Notes: generated by a model not told the origin, from the sequence alone. DNA of 64,000 nt from Paraburkholderia fungorum (GCF_902833645.1 NZ_CADFGE010000004.1:186001-250000), one strand, 5' to 3'. Positions 26,334 to 35,572 are shown, counted from the stretch's first letter. Made by a program: numbers and translations.

Positions 26334-27587
26334 GTGAAAAGGATCGGAATCGTCGGAGGCGGTCAGTGTGGCTTTCATCTTGCGTTTGGATTGCTCGATG
26401 GCGGGCATGACGTCACGCTCTACACTGACCGGACACCGGAACAACTTATCGGAGGCAAGATACCGAGTACAGCTTTCCTGTTCAATGAAACGCTGAACTG
26501 GGAGCGCCGTCTCGGGCTGAACTTCTGGGAGGACGAGGCGCCCGTCGGTGAAGGCATGCTCGTCGACTTTCGGGAGCCGTCGGGTAAGAGTGTACTAACC
26601 GTGCGCGGGCGTTTGCATGGGAAGTCCGGGCAGGCAATCGATCAGCGCACGAAATTTGCGCGCTGGACCACGGAATTCGAGCAGCGTGGCGGCACGCTTA
26701 TCTATCAGGCTGTCGACCTCACGAATCTCGAAGAAATTGCCGGTGCAAACGATCTCACGCTCGTCGCGTCTGGCAAAGGGGCAATCAACACGTTGTTCGA
26801 GCGCGATGGTAACCGCAGCACGCATGAGACGCCGCCGCGCCACCTTGCTGCGCTATTGCTGAAGGGGCCGAAAATCGTTGGTGAACGCCCGTGGCCGAAG
26901 GTGAATTTCCGGCCTTTGCGCTTCAATTTCGTTTTCGGTGTCGGTGAATTCTTTTCTCTGCCGTTCTACACGCATGCGGCTGGCGAATGTCGAAGTTTTT
27001 TGTTCGAGGCGCGCCCCGGTGGTGAAATGGACCGCTTCCAATCCGCCGCCGACGGCCAGGAGATGCTCGAAATCGCCCGCGCTGTGCTGAGGGATTTCGC
27101 GCCCGATGATGCGGCGCTCCTCGACGATGCGCAATTGACCGATCCCAACGCGTGGCTCAAGGGCGCGTTCACCCCGACCGTTCGGCATCCGGTGGGCCGC
27201 CTTGCATCTGGTCGTGTGGTCATGGGCGTCGGCGATACGGTCTGTTTGAATGATCCTATTGCTGGCCAAGGGGCTAACAACGCTTCGCGGATGGCCGCGC
27301 ATCTCATTCGCGAGATCGAAGCCAACGAAGCATCCCGCTTCGATGCCGCGTGGATGCAGCGCACGTTCGATGACTTCTGGAACGCCTCAGCGAGCTTCAC
27401 GACAGCCTTTTCCAATGCGCTGCTCGAGCCACCCGGCGAGGCCATCATGCACGTGCTGCGCTCGGCGGCCAATCATCCCGTCGTGGCCGACGACTTCGTG
27501 GGTTGTTTTGAACATCCGAGCGAGTTCTGGCCATGGATTGCCGACTTGTCCGAAGCGCAGCGCTTCGTTACCGAGCGGGTGGCCTAA
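26334..27587 (+). CDS. StyA-like FAD monooxygenase (styrene/indole monooxygenase family)
   Basis: A 417-residue flavoprotein. An N-terminal GxGxxG nucleotide-binding motif (IGIVGGGQCGFHLAFGLL) is followed by GGKIPSTAFLFNETLNWERRLGLNFWE, and the late VVMGVGDTVCLNDPIAGQGANNASRMA is the FAD/GD motif of the family. StyA enzymes epoxidise styrene or oxidise indole using reduced FAD supplied by a separate reductase, and a reductase gene starts two bases after the stop. GTG start, with AAGGAGGTAGGAG upstream. First gene of a three-gene operon. An indole-like substrate is inferred, not shown. Confidence 0.85.
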   Translation: MKRIGIVGGGQCGFHLAFGLLDGGHDVTLYTDRTPEQLIGGKIPSTAFLFNETLNWERRLGLNFWEDEAPVGEGMLVDFREPSGKSVLTVRGRLHGKSGQAIDQRTKFARWTTEFEQRGGTLIYQAVDLTNLEEIAGANDLTLVASGKGAINTLFERDGNRSTHETPPRHLAALLLKGPKIVGERPWPKVNFRPLRFNFVFGVGEFFSLPFYTHAAGECRSFLFEARPGGEMDRFQSAADGQEMLEIARAVLRDFAPDDAALLDDAQLTDPNAWLKGAFTPTVRHPVGRLASGRVVMGVGDTVCLNDPIAGQGANNASRMAAHLIREIEANEASRFDAAWMQRTFDDFWNASASFTTAFSNALLEPPGEAIMHVLRSAANHPVVADDFVGCFEHPSEFWPWIADLSEAQRFVTERVA

Positions 27588-27588
27588 G

Positions 27589-28146
27589 ATGGAACGAGAG
27601 TGTGACATTCTTGCAGCGGACTGGCGTCACGAGCAAGAGATTCTACAGACACCGATCGAATTCCGACGGGCGCTTGGCTGCTTCGCCACGGGGGTAACGG
27701 TAGTGACAACCGTGGACGAAAGCGGGCGGCGCATCGGCTTGACGGCAAACTCATTTTCCTCGGTTTCGATCGAGCCGCCCCTGATTCTCTGGAGCCTTGC
27801 GCGCCGCTCGCCAAACGTACAAGCATTCGAGCGTTGTAGTTATTTTGCCGTCAATGTGCTCGCTGGCGCGCAGCGAGACATTTGCGCGCGTTTTGCGCGA
27901 CCGGGCGACGAGCGCTTCGCCGGCGTCGAGACCGTCAATGGTCATGACGGTGTTCCTTTGATCGCTGGCGCGGCTGCACATTTCGAATGCAAGAATGTGG
28001 CCGTGCACGATGGAGGCGATCATCTCATTTTCGTCGGCCGAGTCGGTCGCTACCGCTGGAACGAAGTTCCGCCGCTCGTGTTTTGCAAGGGTACGCTTGG
28101 CCAGTTCAGTCCACACGAAAGGGAGTCAATTCCATGCAACGGATAG
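27589..28146 (+). CDS. Flavin reductase (HpaC/StyB type)
   Basis: A 185-residue FMN/FAD-binding split-barrel reductase: FRRALGCFATGVTVVTTVDESGRRIGLTANSFSSVSIEPPLILWSLARRSPN is the family block, and HLIFVGRVGRYRW lies near the C-terminus. It would use NAD(P)H to make free reduced flavin for the StyA-like enzyme encoded immediately upstream. Its 3' end overlaps the start of the SDR gene by 13 bases, so all three are expected to be coupled in translation. The start at 27589 lacks a good ribosome site, consistent with coupling. Confidence 0.88.
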   Translation: MERECDILAADWRHEQEILQTPIEFRRALGCFATGVTVVTTVDESGRRIGLTANSFSSVSIEPPLILWSLARRSPNVQAFERCSYFAVNVLAGAQRDICARFARPGDERFAGVETVNGHDGVPLIAGAAAHFECKNVAVHDGGDHLIFVGRVGRYRWNEVPPLVFCKGTLGQFSPHERESIPCNG

Positions 28147-28952
28147 TCGCTTCGGGCTGGGGCATCGAAGGCAAGACCGCGATCGTGACAGGCGGCGCCA
28201 CCCTCATCGGGGCCGCCGTTGCTCGCGCCCTGCATGCCGCTGGTACCAACACGGTGATTGCCGACATCGACACCCAGCGAGGCAGCGCGCTCGCGACCTC
28301 AATGGGCGAGCGGACGATGTTTGTCGAAACCGACCTCGTTGATGACGACGCAGTGCGAGCCTGCGTGCAGGCCGCGTACGAGAACTTCGGGCGCATCGAT
28401 ATTATCGTGAATGTTGCTTGTGCGTATGTCGACAATGCGCTCGCGTCCACGCGGGAGCAATGGCTCTCGGCATTTGACGTCAACGTCGTGGGTGCGTGCA
28501 TGTTGCTTCAGGCGGCCCACCCGTTCATGCGCGTGGCAGGAGGCGGTGCGGTCGTGAACTTCGGTTCAACGAGTGCCTCGGCGGCACAAGCCGGCCGCTG
28601 GCTCTATCCGGCTAGCAAGGCCGCGATTCTGCAACTGACGCGCAGCCAGGCGCTCGATCTTGCGGCCGATAATATCCGTGTGAATGCCGTTTCGCCGGGA
28701 TGGACGTGGTCCGGTGTGCTCGATGCGATATCTGGCGGCGACAAGGCGCGAGCTAATGCGGTGGCAAGGCCGTTTCATATGCTCGGGCGGATCGGCGAGC
28801 CTGAAGAGGTGGCCGATGCGGTGCTCTTTCTTGTCTCCGACAAGGCGTCGTTTATCACAGGTACGAATTTGCCTGTCGATGGAGGCTATTCGGCGATGGG
28901 CCCTGAGCAGGGGCTCTCACCGATTGCCGAATTGATGGCGACGTCGACATAA
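28134..28952 (+). CDS. Short-chain dehydrogenase/reductase
   Basis: A 272-residue SDR. KTAIVTGGATLIGAAVARAL is the NAD(P)-binding motif (slightly modified TGxxxGIG), IADID suggests NAD preference, VNVACAYVDN replaces the common NNAG, GSTSASAA holds the catalytic Ser, and YPASK gives Tyr and Lys. VDGGYSAMG is near the end. It probably oxidises the hydroxylated or dihydrodiol-like product of the monooxygenase. GGGAGTC precedes the ATG. Related SDRs occur in indole and indole-acetate catabolic clusters; the exact step here is unknown. Confidence 0.88.
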   Translation: MQRIVASGWGIEGKTAIVTGGATLIGAAVARALHAAGTNTVIADIDTQRGSALATSMGERTMFVETDLVDDDAVRACVQAAYENFGRIDIIVNVACAYVDNALASTREQWLSAFDVNVVGACMLLQAAHPFMRVAGGGAVVNFGSTSASAAQAGRWLYPASKAAILQLTRSQALDLAADNIRVNAVSPGWTWSGVLDAISGGDKARANAVARPFHMLGRIGEPEEVADAVLFLVSDKASFITGTNLPVDGGYSAMGPEQGLSPIAELMATST

Positions 28953-28997
28953 GCGGCAGACAAGTCGCTCTCCCTAGACCCTCCTAAAGTAAAGCGG

Positions 28998-29022
28998 ACC
29001 AGTCACCTACACGATGACTGGT
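28998..29022 (+). terminator. Weak hairpin after the SDR gene
   Basis: ACCAGTCA / TGACTGGT stem followed by GCGTTGCTTTT. The T-run is interrupted, so termination may be partial. Confidence 0.45.
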
Positions 29023-29075
29023 GCGTTGCTTTTCCACGCCAGGTTAGAAGGTGGTTCGCTTGTCAGGTGGACGGA

Positions 29076-29369
29076 TCAGTTGGCGTTCGACCTATCTGCG
29101 CGCTCGAAGCGATATTTCAGTGCGATGATCGCGATGGCCAGCACCAGGATAATCGCGTTGTTCACCACAATGGGTAGCGCGGCGATGGCCAGGCCATAGC
29201 AGAGCCACAGGCCGACGCCTGCGATGAAGCAGGTATACATACCATACGAAATGTCGCGTGCGGAGGCGGAGCGCCAGATCTTGACGACCTGTGGGACGAA
29301 AGAGATCGTCGTCAGAACGCCAGCCGTTAGTCCGATGGCGTCGGTCATGTTCATGGGCATGTTGTACAC
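29076..29369 (-). CDS. SemiSWEET / PQ-loop small transporter
   Basis: A 97-residue protein with three membrane segments: DAIGLTAGVLTTISFVPQVVKIW carries the PQ motif of the first helix, then ARDISYGMYTCFIAGVGLWLCYGL, then the third hydrophobic helix. This is a complete SemiSWEET triple-helix unit, which dimerises to pass small sugars or other small molecules. The start is probably GTG at 29369, ten bases after the stop of the reductase gene; ATG codons at 29360, 29354 and 29348 are alternatives. Its place in a catabolic operon suggests movement of a small pathway intermediate, which is speculative. Confidence 0.8.
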   Translation of the reverse strand: MYNMPMNMTDAIGLTAGVLTTISFVPQVVKIWRSASARDISYGMYTCFIAGVGLWLCYGLAIAALPIVVNNAIILVLAIAIIALKYRFERADRSNAN

Positions 29370-29378
29370 GACGCGTGG

Positions 29379-30395
29379 TCAGAAGAAGCGGTCGAAATGA
29401 ATCTGCGCGGTGGGCACGGAGTGGCGAACGTGTAACATCTCCTGCATCGCCTGGATCATCGGTGGCGGCCCAGCCATATAGAACTCGCAGGTTGCAAGGC
29501 CGGTAGCGATTGCTTCCTCGACGTAGTGATGTACGAATCCGATATATCCGCTCCATCCGGCGCGCGCGGCTTCCTCGGCGGAGGATACGGCCGGATGGAA
29601 GAAGACGCGTTCGCCGTAACCCGGCAGCGTGCGCAACTGCGATTCGCCGCATACGTCGCGTGGCGTGCGCGCGCCGTAGAAGAAGTGCAGACGACGCGTT
29701 GCGAGCATATCGAGATTGGCCATGCCGCGGGCAATCGACAGCATCGGGGCGAGGCCCGATCCGCCTGCGATGCACACGACATCGCGCACCGAATCCTCGC
29801 GTAGATACGCCATGCCGTACGGCCCGTCGAGTGTGATGCGATCTCCGGGCTTGAGTGTGTCGAACAGCGTCGACGTGCCGGCACCCTGCGCGACTCGACG
29901 TACCTGGAAGTGCCACTCGCCTTCATCGTTCGCGAGGTTTGCCATCGAATAGGCGCGCGCGCCGGCCACTCCATTGAGATAAAGGAGTGCAAATTGACCA
30001 GCTCGAAATGAGGCACGCGAAGGGGTGCGAAAGCGGAATTCGCGAATATCGTGCGTGACGTCGGTAGATGAAACGAAGACAGCCTCCTGCTTGCGTGGAG
30101 CATCGTGCGGGCGACATGCGTCATCAAGTCGGATCTTGATGCGGCAATCGCTCATCGGGCGACTCTGGCAGGCAAGCTTTCGCCCTTTTGCGCGGTCGCG
30201 CTCAGAGAGGCCCGGTGCGTCCTCCCATAACGTCTCGACAGTCCCCTCCAGTAACTCAAATTTGCACGTGCCGCATGCGCCAACCGTGCACTCGTAAGGC
30301 AGTCCCAGCCCGGCGCGCAATCCGGCAGCGAGCACAGTATCGTGCCGTTCACACGCAAAGCGGTGTGCCCCGCCTTCGAGCAGAATCTCCGACAT
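29379..30395 (-). CDS. Oxygenase reductase: 2Fe-2S ferredoxin plus FAD/NAD(P) domain
   Basis: A 338-residue electron-transfer protein. The N-terminal plant-type ferredoxin domain has CTVGACGTCKFELLEG and a fourth Cys in LACQSRP. The FAD-binding part has RAYSMAN and the NAD(P) part has VVCIAGGSGLAPMLSIARG, ending with EFYMAGPPPM. It would pass electrons from NAD(P)H to the Rieske ferredoxin encoded 15 bases upstream in the operon and on to the Rieske oxygenase encoded at 34014. GAGGGAGATC precedes the ATG at 30395, deciding it over an in-frame start at 30572. Confidence 0.92.
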   Translation of the reverse strand: MSEILLEGGAHRFACERHDTVLAAGLRAGLGLPYECTVGACGTCKFELLEGTVETLWEDAPGLSERDRAKGRKLACQSRPMSDCRIKIRLDDACRPHDAPRKQEAVFVSSTDVTHDIREFRFRTPSRASFRAGQFALLYLNGVAGARAYSMANLANDEGEWHFQVRRVAQGAGTSTLFDTLKPGDRITLDGPYGMAYLREDSVRDVVCIAGGSGLAPMLSIARGMANLDMLATRRLHFFYGARTPRDVCGESQLRTLPGYGERVFFHPAVSSAEEAARAGWSGYIGFVHHYVEEAIATGLATCEFYMAGPPPMIQAMQEMLHVRHSVPTAQIHFDRFF

Positions 30396-30409
30396 GGCCA
30401 CGATCTCCC

Positions 30410-30742
30410 TCACTCCTCGATGCGAACCGCGACTGCATCGTTTTCGACAACGCTGGCGTAGGTCTTCAGATTGATCGTGCAGGGCGCGCCAACCGCTTTG
30501 CCTGTGCGAATGTCGAATGCACCCTGATGAAACGGACATTCGACCACGTCGCCGTCGATTTCGCCGTCGCACAGCGAGGCTTCTCCGTGCGTGCAGGTGT
30601 CATCGGTGACGTGGAATTGGCCGTCAATATTGAAGACGGCGAGAGGCGGACGGCCAACCAACTCGATGCGCTTCGCGCATCCCGGTGGCACGTCGGAGAC
30701 TTTACAGAGAATGTGAATCGTATGTTCGGCTACCGTCATCAT
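30410..30742 (-). CDS. Rieske-type ferredoxin of a ring-hydroxylating oxygenase
   Basis: A 110-residue single-domain Rieske protein with CTHGEASLCDG and CPFHQGAFD as the two iron-ligand pairs, and ATG at 30742 preceded by CAGGAGC. It carries electrons to a ring-hydroxylating oxygenase alpha subunit. The frame is continuous with a reading from the neighbouring kinase gene only because that gene has lost a base; the ribosome site and the family length show an independent gene. Confidence 0.9.
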   Translation of the reverse strand: MMTVAEHTIHILCKVSDVPPGCAKRIELVGRPPLAVFNIDGQFHVTDDTCTHGEASLCDGEIDGDVVECPFHQGAFDIRTGKAVGAPCTINLKTYASVVENDAVAVRIEE

Positions 30743-30881
30743 GACGCTCCTGATTAGCGAACTCCGCAGGCCGGCGCGGGACGGCGTCGATCGGCGAAAT
30801 ACGTATTGTCGTTGCGTCAGGTTAGTGGCGGCTGCGCTGGGGGTAAATTGGATGGATTGCTTAGCGGATACAGGTTTTTGC

Positions 30882-32389
30882 TTATCGCAGAGGGCTTCCG
30901 GCCTGCGTGCGTGGAAGCAGCACGTGAAATCGCGTGCAAGGCGGCGCGTCCGAGCTTGTGACCCAGAGATGCCCGCCGTGGGTCTCCACAATCGAATGGC
31001 AAAGCGACAGACCGATACCGAGTCCTGCGTGCTTGTCGAGAATAGCGAGGCGAAAATGCGATCGGGACTCACGCGCGGCAAACCCGGCCCAGTGTCAGAT
31101 ACCGTGATCTGCACGTCACCGTTGGGCCGCTTCGAGGTGGATATCCGAAGCTCGCGCTTATCGGAGGACGAACCTGACATGGCCTCGATGCCGTTAATCG
31201 CAAGATTGATGACGACCTGCTGGATGAGCACATCGTCACCCTCGATTTCGCAGGGTGTATCGTCCATTTCATAATGGACGGTTACGTCATCCTGCGCCGC
31301 CCGCAAGGCGAGCAGGTCGGAGATGTCGTGCATCAGCTTCTCGAGATCGACGGTCTGGCGCTGATAGCTGCGGTTGCATGTGAATTCCCGCACCTTATTG
31401 ATAATTCTTCCTGCGCGCTCAGCTTCATTTTGCGCGAGTTCCAGCGCATGCATCAGGTCTTCGGCAGAATAGTTGCCCGACTGGATGCGCCGCCGGCAGC
31501 CGGCCACAAAGTTTACGATCGCGAAAAACGGTTGATTTAGCTCGTGCGCGAGCGCAGTAACCATCTCTCCTGCCGTCGAGATGCGCGCGATGCGGCTCAG
31601 TTCCAGCGCACGCGCACGAGCGGTTTCCTCGGCCTTCACGCGCTCCGTAACGTCGCGAAAATTCACGAGAATGCCGTCGACGGCGTGGTCGTCGAGCAGG
31701 TTGCGGCAGCGCGCTTCGTGAATGCGCCAGCCGCCATTGCGATGCTGGATGCGATAGCCGAGATTGACGCTTGCGCCCGGCGCGAGTGAATGAATGGCCT
31801 TGCGCACCGCTTCGACGCTGTCCGGCGAAATGAACGCGTACGCTGATCGCCCAGTCAGCACGCGCGGGGTAACGCCTAGCAGTGCGTAGATCGACGGGCC
31901 CACGAAGCGGATCGTGCCTTCGACTGAAAGTATCGCGATACCGTCGGACGAACTCTCGATCAACCTGCGGTAGTAGCGCTCGCGCTCTTTGAGCCGTGCG
32001 ACGGCTTGCTTGCGTTCGGTGATGTCGCGCGCTACCGCGATCACGCGGTCGATCCCATCGAGCGTGATGCGCTTGAGGCTTACTTCGACGGGTGTTTCCC
32101 GGCCATCCGCATGCCGGATGACCCATTCGAAAATCACGATGTCGCCGCAATCGCGGGCTTCATGCACGCGCCGCAAACCGCCATTCGTGTCGTATGGAAA
32201 GCGGTTGCGTGTCAATTCACCGATCGACATGCCGCGTAGTTCCTCGATCGAATGGCCATACATTTCACAAGCCTTGCGGTTGGCTTCGAGAATCTCACCG
32301 CTATCCATGTCATGAATCACCATGATGTCGTTCGCATAGACGAAGACCTCCTGGTAGTTGGTCGGATTCTGATGAATGGCTGTGCTCAT
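30882..32389 (-). pseudogene. PAS-domain sensor histidine kinase with a frameshift in the ATPase domain
   Basis: Two PAS domains (about residues 10-135 and 140-265, each ended by a DITERK/DVTERV linker), a phosphoacceptor block ALAHELNQPFFAIVNFVAGCRRR, an N box NLAINGIEAMSG and DTGPGLP. At about 31034 the reading breaks: the current frame gives FSTSTQDS, while the +1 frame continues perfectly with KHAGLGIGLSLCHSIVETHGGHLW, the G2 box and end of the ATPase domain, stopping at 30882. One base appears missing. Organisation resembles FixL/StyS-type kinases; the likely partner is the response regulator at 38950. Either a real loss of function or a sequencing error. Confidence 0.85.
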
Positions 32390-32463
32390 GGCGTTGCTAA
32401 CAGGCTCGATATGGTTGTGAGGATAGCACCGGCGCGGCGCACGCAACGTGCCGTGCGCGATGA

Positions 32464-32479
32464 TAAGTGTTATCACTTA
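32464..32479. promoter_or_regulatory. Candidate operator 2 (perfect palindrome) between kinase and hydrolase genes
   Basis: TAAGTG-TTAT-CACTTA has perfect 6-bp arms and lies in the divergent region between the sensor kinase unit and the acetamidase/formamidase operon. It is the most symmetric of the three TANGTG-N4-CANNTA sites in this cluster. Confidence 0.6.
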
Positions 32480-32606
32480 CTTCACTAATCAACCGACCGG
32501 ATAACGGCGCGCAGGCGATTTCAACTAAGCTGAAGCTGAACTTATAACCATTTGAAGCCGGACTCTGATTCCCGGGTTCGTGCCCCATTCAAGAGAGGAG
32601 ACTTTC

Positions 32607-33941
32607 ATGACGCATCCACTGCGGACGTCGTCCCCCCAAGACGTCGTTGAGGTTAGCGCCTATACCCGTGGCGTGATCGGTCCGACGCTCACCATGCTCG
32701 GCCCGCTCAGAGACGGGGGGCGTATTGTCACCGGCACGCCGCCTGGCTGCTGGGGCCCGATGATCACGCCGATCTTTCGTGGCGGCCACGAGGTTACGCA
32801 GCCGGTTGCGGTTGAGGGTGCCGAAGTTGGTGATGCTGTTGCGCTGAAGATCCTTCGGTGCGACGTGACTTCTCTCGCCACATCCTCGGGCGTGATGGAA
32901 TTCGTTGAAGGCCGCTATGTTGGCGATCCGTTCGTGGCGAAGCGTTGCTCCGCTTGCGGCACCGAGAGTCCTCCGAGTCACGTTGAAGGGACCGGTGACG
33001 AAGCTGTCCACTGCAGCGTGTGTGGCGCGGAGGTCAATGCCTTTCGTTTCAGCCACGGCTACGTCATCGTACTGGATCGCGAGAACCGCGTCTCGCTGAC
33101 GGTGGACAAGGACGCCGCCCAGCGCATCGCGGGCATGCCTGGCAAGATGGCGCGCTTGCCGCAACTCTCCGAGCAGCATTCGATTCTATCGCTCGCACGC
33201 GCCGATCTGAGTGGTCTCGCAGCGCATATGCAGCCGTTTCTCGGCAACATTGGCACGCTGCCTTCGGTCGACATGCCCGACTCGCATAACGCGGGCGATT
33301 TCGGCACTTTCCTCATCGATGCTCCGCATGCGTTTGGTCTCTCAAAGGCGGCGCTTGATGCGAACAAGACCGATGGCCACATGGACACGAACAGCGTGCG
33401 GGAAGGTGCCATCGTCATCTGCCCGGTCAAGGTGCCGGGTGCAGGCGTTTACATGGGTGACATGCATGCACAACAAGGCAACGGAGAAATTGCAGGTCAC
33501 GCCACTGATGTAGCGGGCGAGGTCGAGTTGCAGGTCGAGGTGGTCAAGGGACTGACTCTCGATGGTCCGATCCTGTTGCAACGACCGGACGATCTACCGC
33601 CGATGGCGCGCCCGATGAATGCGACCCAGCGCGCGCATGTGAAGCGACTCGCGGAACGCTACGGGCAGGGCGAGATCGAGGAGAACGGTCCGATCACCTT
33701 CATCGGTTCGGGGCCAACGCTGAATGACGCGACAAAGAATGGGTTGCAGCGTGCAGCGGACGTGACGGGACTGGCTTATGACGAGATTCTCAACCGCGCG
33801 ACCATCGCCGGTTCGATCGAGATTAGCCGGCTCCCCGGTGTTGTACGCGTGACATTCCTGTGCCCGATGCAGATCCTCGAGCGGCTTGGCATCGCGCATC
33901 TTGTGCGCGCGCAGTATGGACTCGACGGCGAGGCGAATTAG
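32607..33941 (+). CDS. Acetamidase/formamidase family hydrolase
   Basis: A 444-residue protein. It has the family pattern of a beta-rich metal-dependent amidase, including a long middle region with GDMHAQQGNGEIAGHATDVAGEVELQVEV, which matches the formamidase/acetamidase metal site (GDxHxxQGxGE). A possible extra feature is a CSACGTES...CSVCGAEV four-cysteine insert near residues 113-145 that looks like a zinc ribbon. It would split a small amide or formyl-amide made by ring opening. AGAGGAGAC precedes the ATG. First gene of an operon with a Rieske oxygenase. Confidence 0.82.
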   Translation: MTHPLRTSSPQDVVEVSAYTRGVIGPTLTMLGPLRDGGRIVTGTPPGCWGPMITPIFRGGHEVTQPVAVEGAEVGDAVALKILRCDVTSLATSSGVMEFVEGRYVGDPFVAKRCSACGTESPPSHVEGTGDEAVHCSVCGAEVNAFRFSHGYVIVLDRENRVSLTVDKDAAQRIAGMPGKMARLPQLSEQHSILSLARADLSGLAAHMQPFLGNIGTLPSVDMPDSHNAGDFGTFLIDAPHAFGLSKAALDANKTDGHMDTNSVREGAIVICPVKVPGAGVYMGDMHAQQGNGEIAGHATDVAGEVELQVEVVKGLTLDGPILLQRPDDLPPMARPMNATQRAHVKRLAERYGQGEIEENGPITFIGSGPTLNDATKNGLQRAADVTGLAYDEILNRATIAGSIEISRLPGVVRVTFLCPMQILERLGIAHLVRAQYGLDGEAN

Positions 33942-34013
33942 CCTCACGCCACGCATTGAGCCAGCGCCGCAGCTCACGAATTCAGCGGTGATCTTAGACA
34001 GAGAGGAGCAGTG

Positions 34014-35216
34014 ATGGATACAGCGAGCAAGAACTTGAGATGGGCCAGCAAGTACCCGGACCTCGGCACGGAGCCGATTCCAGTGGAGCCATGCGTATCG
34101 CCTGAATTTTTTGAGCGCGAGAAAGAGCGTGTGTTCTCCAATACGTGGCTGAAGGTCGGTCGTATTGAAGAGATTCAAAACGTCGGTGATTATAAAGTCA
34201 AAAAGATTCACTTCGCGAAGACGTCGGTGATCCTGATACACGGCAAGGATGGGCGCATTCGCGGCTTCCACAACACATGCTCGCATCGTGGCAACAAGGT
34301 CATCGTCGAGCACGGTGAAGAAACGTTTGGTCGCAACAAGGCCGCGGTTGTCACGTGTCGCTTTCACGGTTGGGTCTACGACGGTCAGGGCAAGCTCATC
34401 CAGGTGCCGGAAGAGGAGCGTTTCCCGTCATGCTTCGAAAAATCGTCCAGTGGGCTTACGCCGGTTCATACCGACGTATGGGAAGGCTTCATTTTCATTA
34501 ACCTGGCGGCCCAGCCGGACCGCTCGCTTGCCGATTACATGGGCGGACTCGGACGTCACCTCACAGGCTTTCCGTTCCAGGAGATGAGTCACTGTTTCAG
34601 CTACAACACTGTACTGGACTGCAACTGGAAGATCGCACTCGACGCGTTCTCGGAGGCGTATCACGTCTCGACCATTCACGCGGGCTCGTTCCCCAACGTG
34701 TTTTCGAGTGGACTGACCGACGTCGCGTTGTTCGGCGAACATCGCACGACGGGCATCTGCCTCTCGCTCAATTCCACGCCGACGCCGGTAGCCGGAATTG
34801 CGAACAGCATCACGGGCGCATCGCTGGTGGCGCAGAGGGGCTCTTCGATGCTGCCGCCGGGCGTGAACCCGGAACGTCGCGACGACTTCTCGTTCGAATT
34901 GAGCGTCGTTTTTCCGAATATTCTGATTCATATTTCGGAGGGCATCTGGTTCACGCATCAGTTCTGGCCGATCGCCCATAACAAGACGCTCTGGGAGGGC
35001 AAGTATTACGTGAAGCCACCCAAGACGAATAGCGAGCGATGGGCCGTCGAATTCGCGCAGGTTCTTCAGCGCAACGCGTGGCTCGAAGACACGGCGACGA
35101 TGGAGGACACGCACGCTGCGCTCGAATCCGGCGCGAAGAGTGTGATGTATCTGCAGGACGAGGAGATTCTCCTTCGACACGGCTACAAGGTACTAGAGCA
35201 GTACATGGAACAATGA
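34014..35216 (+). CDS. Rieske ring-hydroxylating oxygenase, alpha subunit (no beta subunit adjacent)
   Basis: A 400-residue protein with a Rieske domain: CSHRGNK as the first pair and CRFHGWVYDGQGKL as the second, separated by a longer than usual loop (about 20 residues between pairs, EHGEETFGRNKAAVV). The catalytic domain has DCNWKIALDAFSEAYHVSTIH, giving the Asp bridge and mononuclear iron His ligands. No small subunit of the usual NTF2-like type overlaps it; the nearest candidate is the SnoaL-like protein two genes later. It would be fed by the ferredoxin and reductase at 30410-30395. Substrate unknown. GAGAGGAGCAGTG precedes the ATG. Confidence 0.9.
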   Translation: MDTASKNLRWASKYPDLGTEPIPVEPCVSPEFFEREKERVFSNTWLKVGRIEEIQNVGDYKVKKIHFAKTSVILIHGKDGRIRGFHNTCSHRGNKVIVEHGEETFGRNKAAVVTCRFHGWVYDGQGKLIQVPEEERFPSCFEKSSSGLTPVHTDVWEGFIFINLAAQPDRSLADYMGGLGRHLTGFPFQEMSHCFSYNTVLDCNWKIALDAFSEAYHVSTIHAGSFPNVFSSGLTDVALFGEHRTTGICLSLNSTPTPVAGIANSITGASLVAQRGSSMLPPGVNPERRDDFSFELSVVFPNILIHISEGIWFTHQFWPIAHNKTLWEGKYYVKPPKTNSERWAVEFAQVLQRNAWLEDTATMEDTHAALESGAKSVMYLQDEEILLRHGYKVLEQYMEQ

Positions 35217-35230
35217 AGGAGATGAACGCA

Positions 35231-35572
35231 ATGGAACAAACACTTCCGAAGGAATTCGAGATGCTCGAGCCGCTCGTCGCGGTATGGGCACTTCCCACAC
35301 AGAATGAACGGCAGCGCCGCCGCATCGCCTCGACGGTCGGCGAATTGCGCGAGCTCTACGACAGCATGCAGCCGCGTCTTCCTGCGATCCTCGCTTACCT
35401 CGATAAGTTCCCATTGGGTGACATTCCTCCCGATGCGGCTCGGCTGATGTCTCTCGCGCTGTCGCTCGCGGAGATCGCACCGCACATCGAGCTCTACGGC
35501 GGTGATCACAACGTGCCCCACAGCTTCGACGAAGCGCGCTTCGTGGCAGAGCACGGCGAACTGCAATACTGA
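35231..35572 (+). CDS. Small helical protein of unknown function in the oxygenase operon
   Basis: A 113-residue soluble protein without a recognised domain: EMLEPLVAVWALPTQNERQRRR, then ELRELYDSMQPRLPAILAYLDKFPLGDIPPDAARLMSLALSLAEIAPHIELYG, ending in EHGELQY. Possible starts are 35213 (ATGA overlap with the oxygenase stop), 35222 and 35231; AAGGAG at 35215-35220 favours 35231. It is tightly packed between the oxygenase and the SnoaL-like gene, so it likely belongs to the same pathway, perhaps as an accessory subunit. Confidence 0.72.
   Translation: MEQTLPKEFEMLEPLVAVWALPTQNERQRRRIASTVGELRELYDSMQPRLPAILAYLDKFPLGDIPPDAARLMSLALSLAEIAPHIELYGGDHNVPHSFDEARFVAEHGELQY

Noticed and set aside
30410..32476. 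A single 688-residue kinase-Rieske fusion protein
   Set aside because: The continuous frame arises from a one-base loss in the kinase; the Rieske part has its own ATG, ribosome site and full family length, and the kinase has a natural stop in the other frame.
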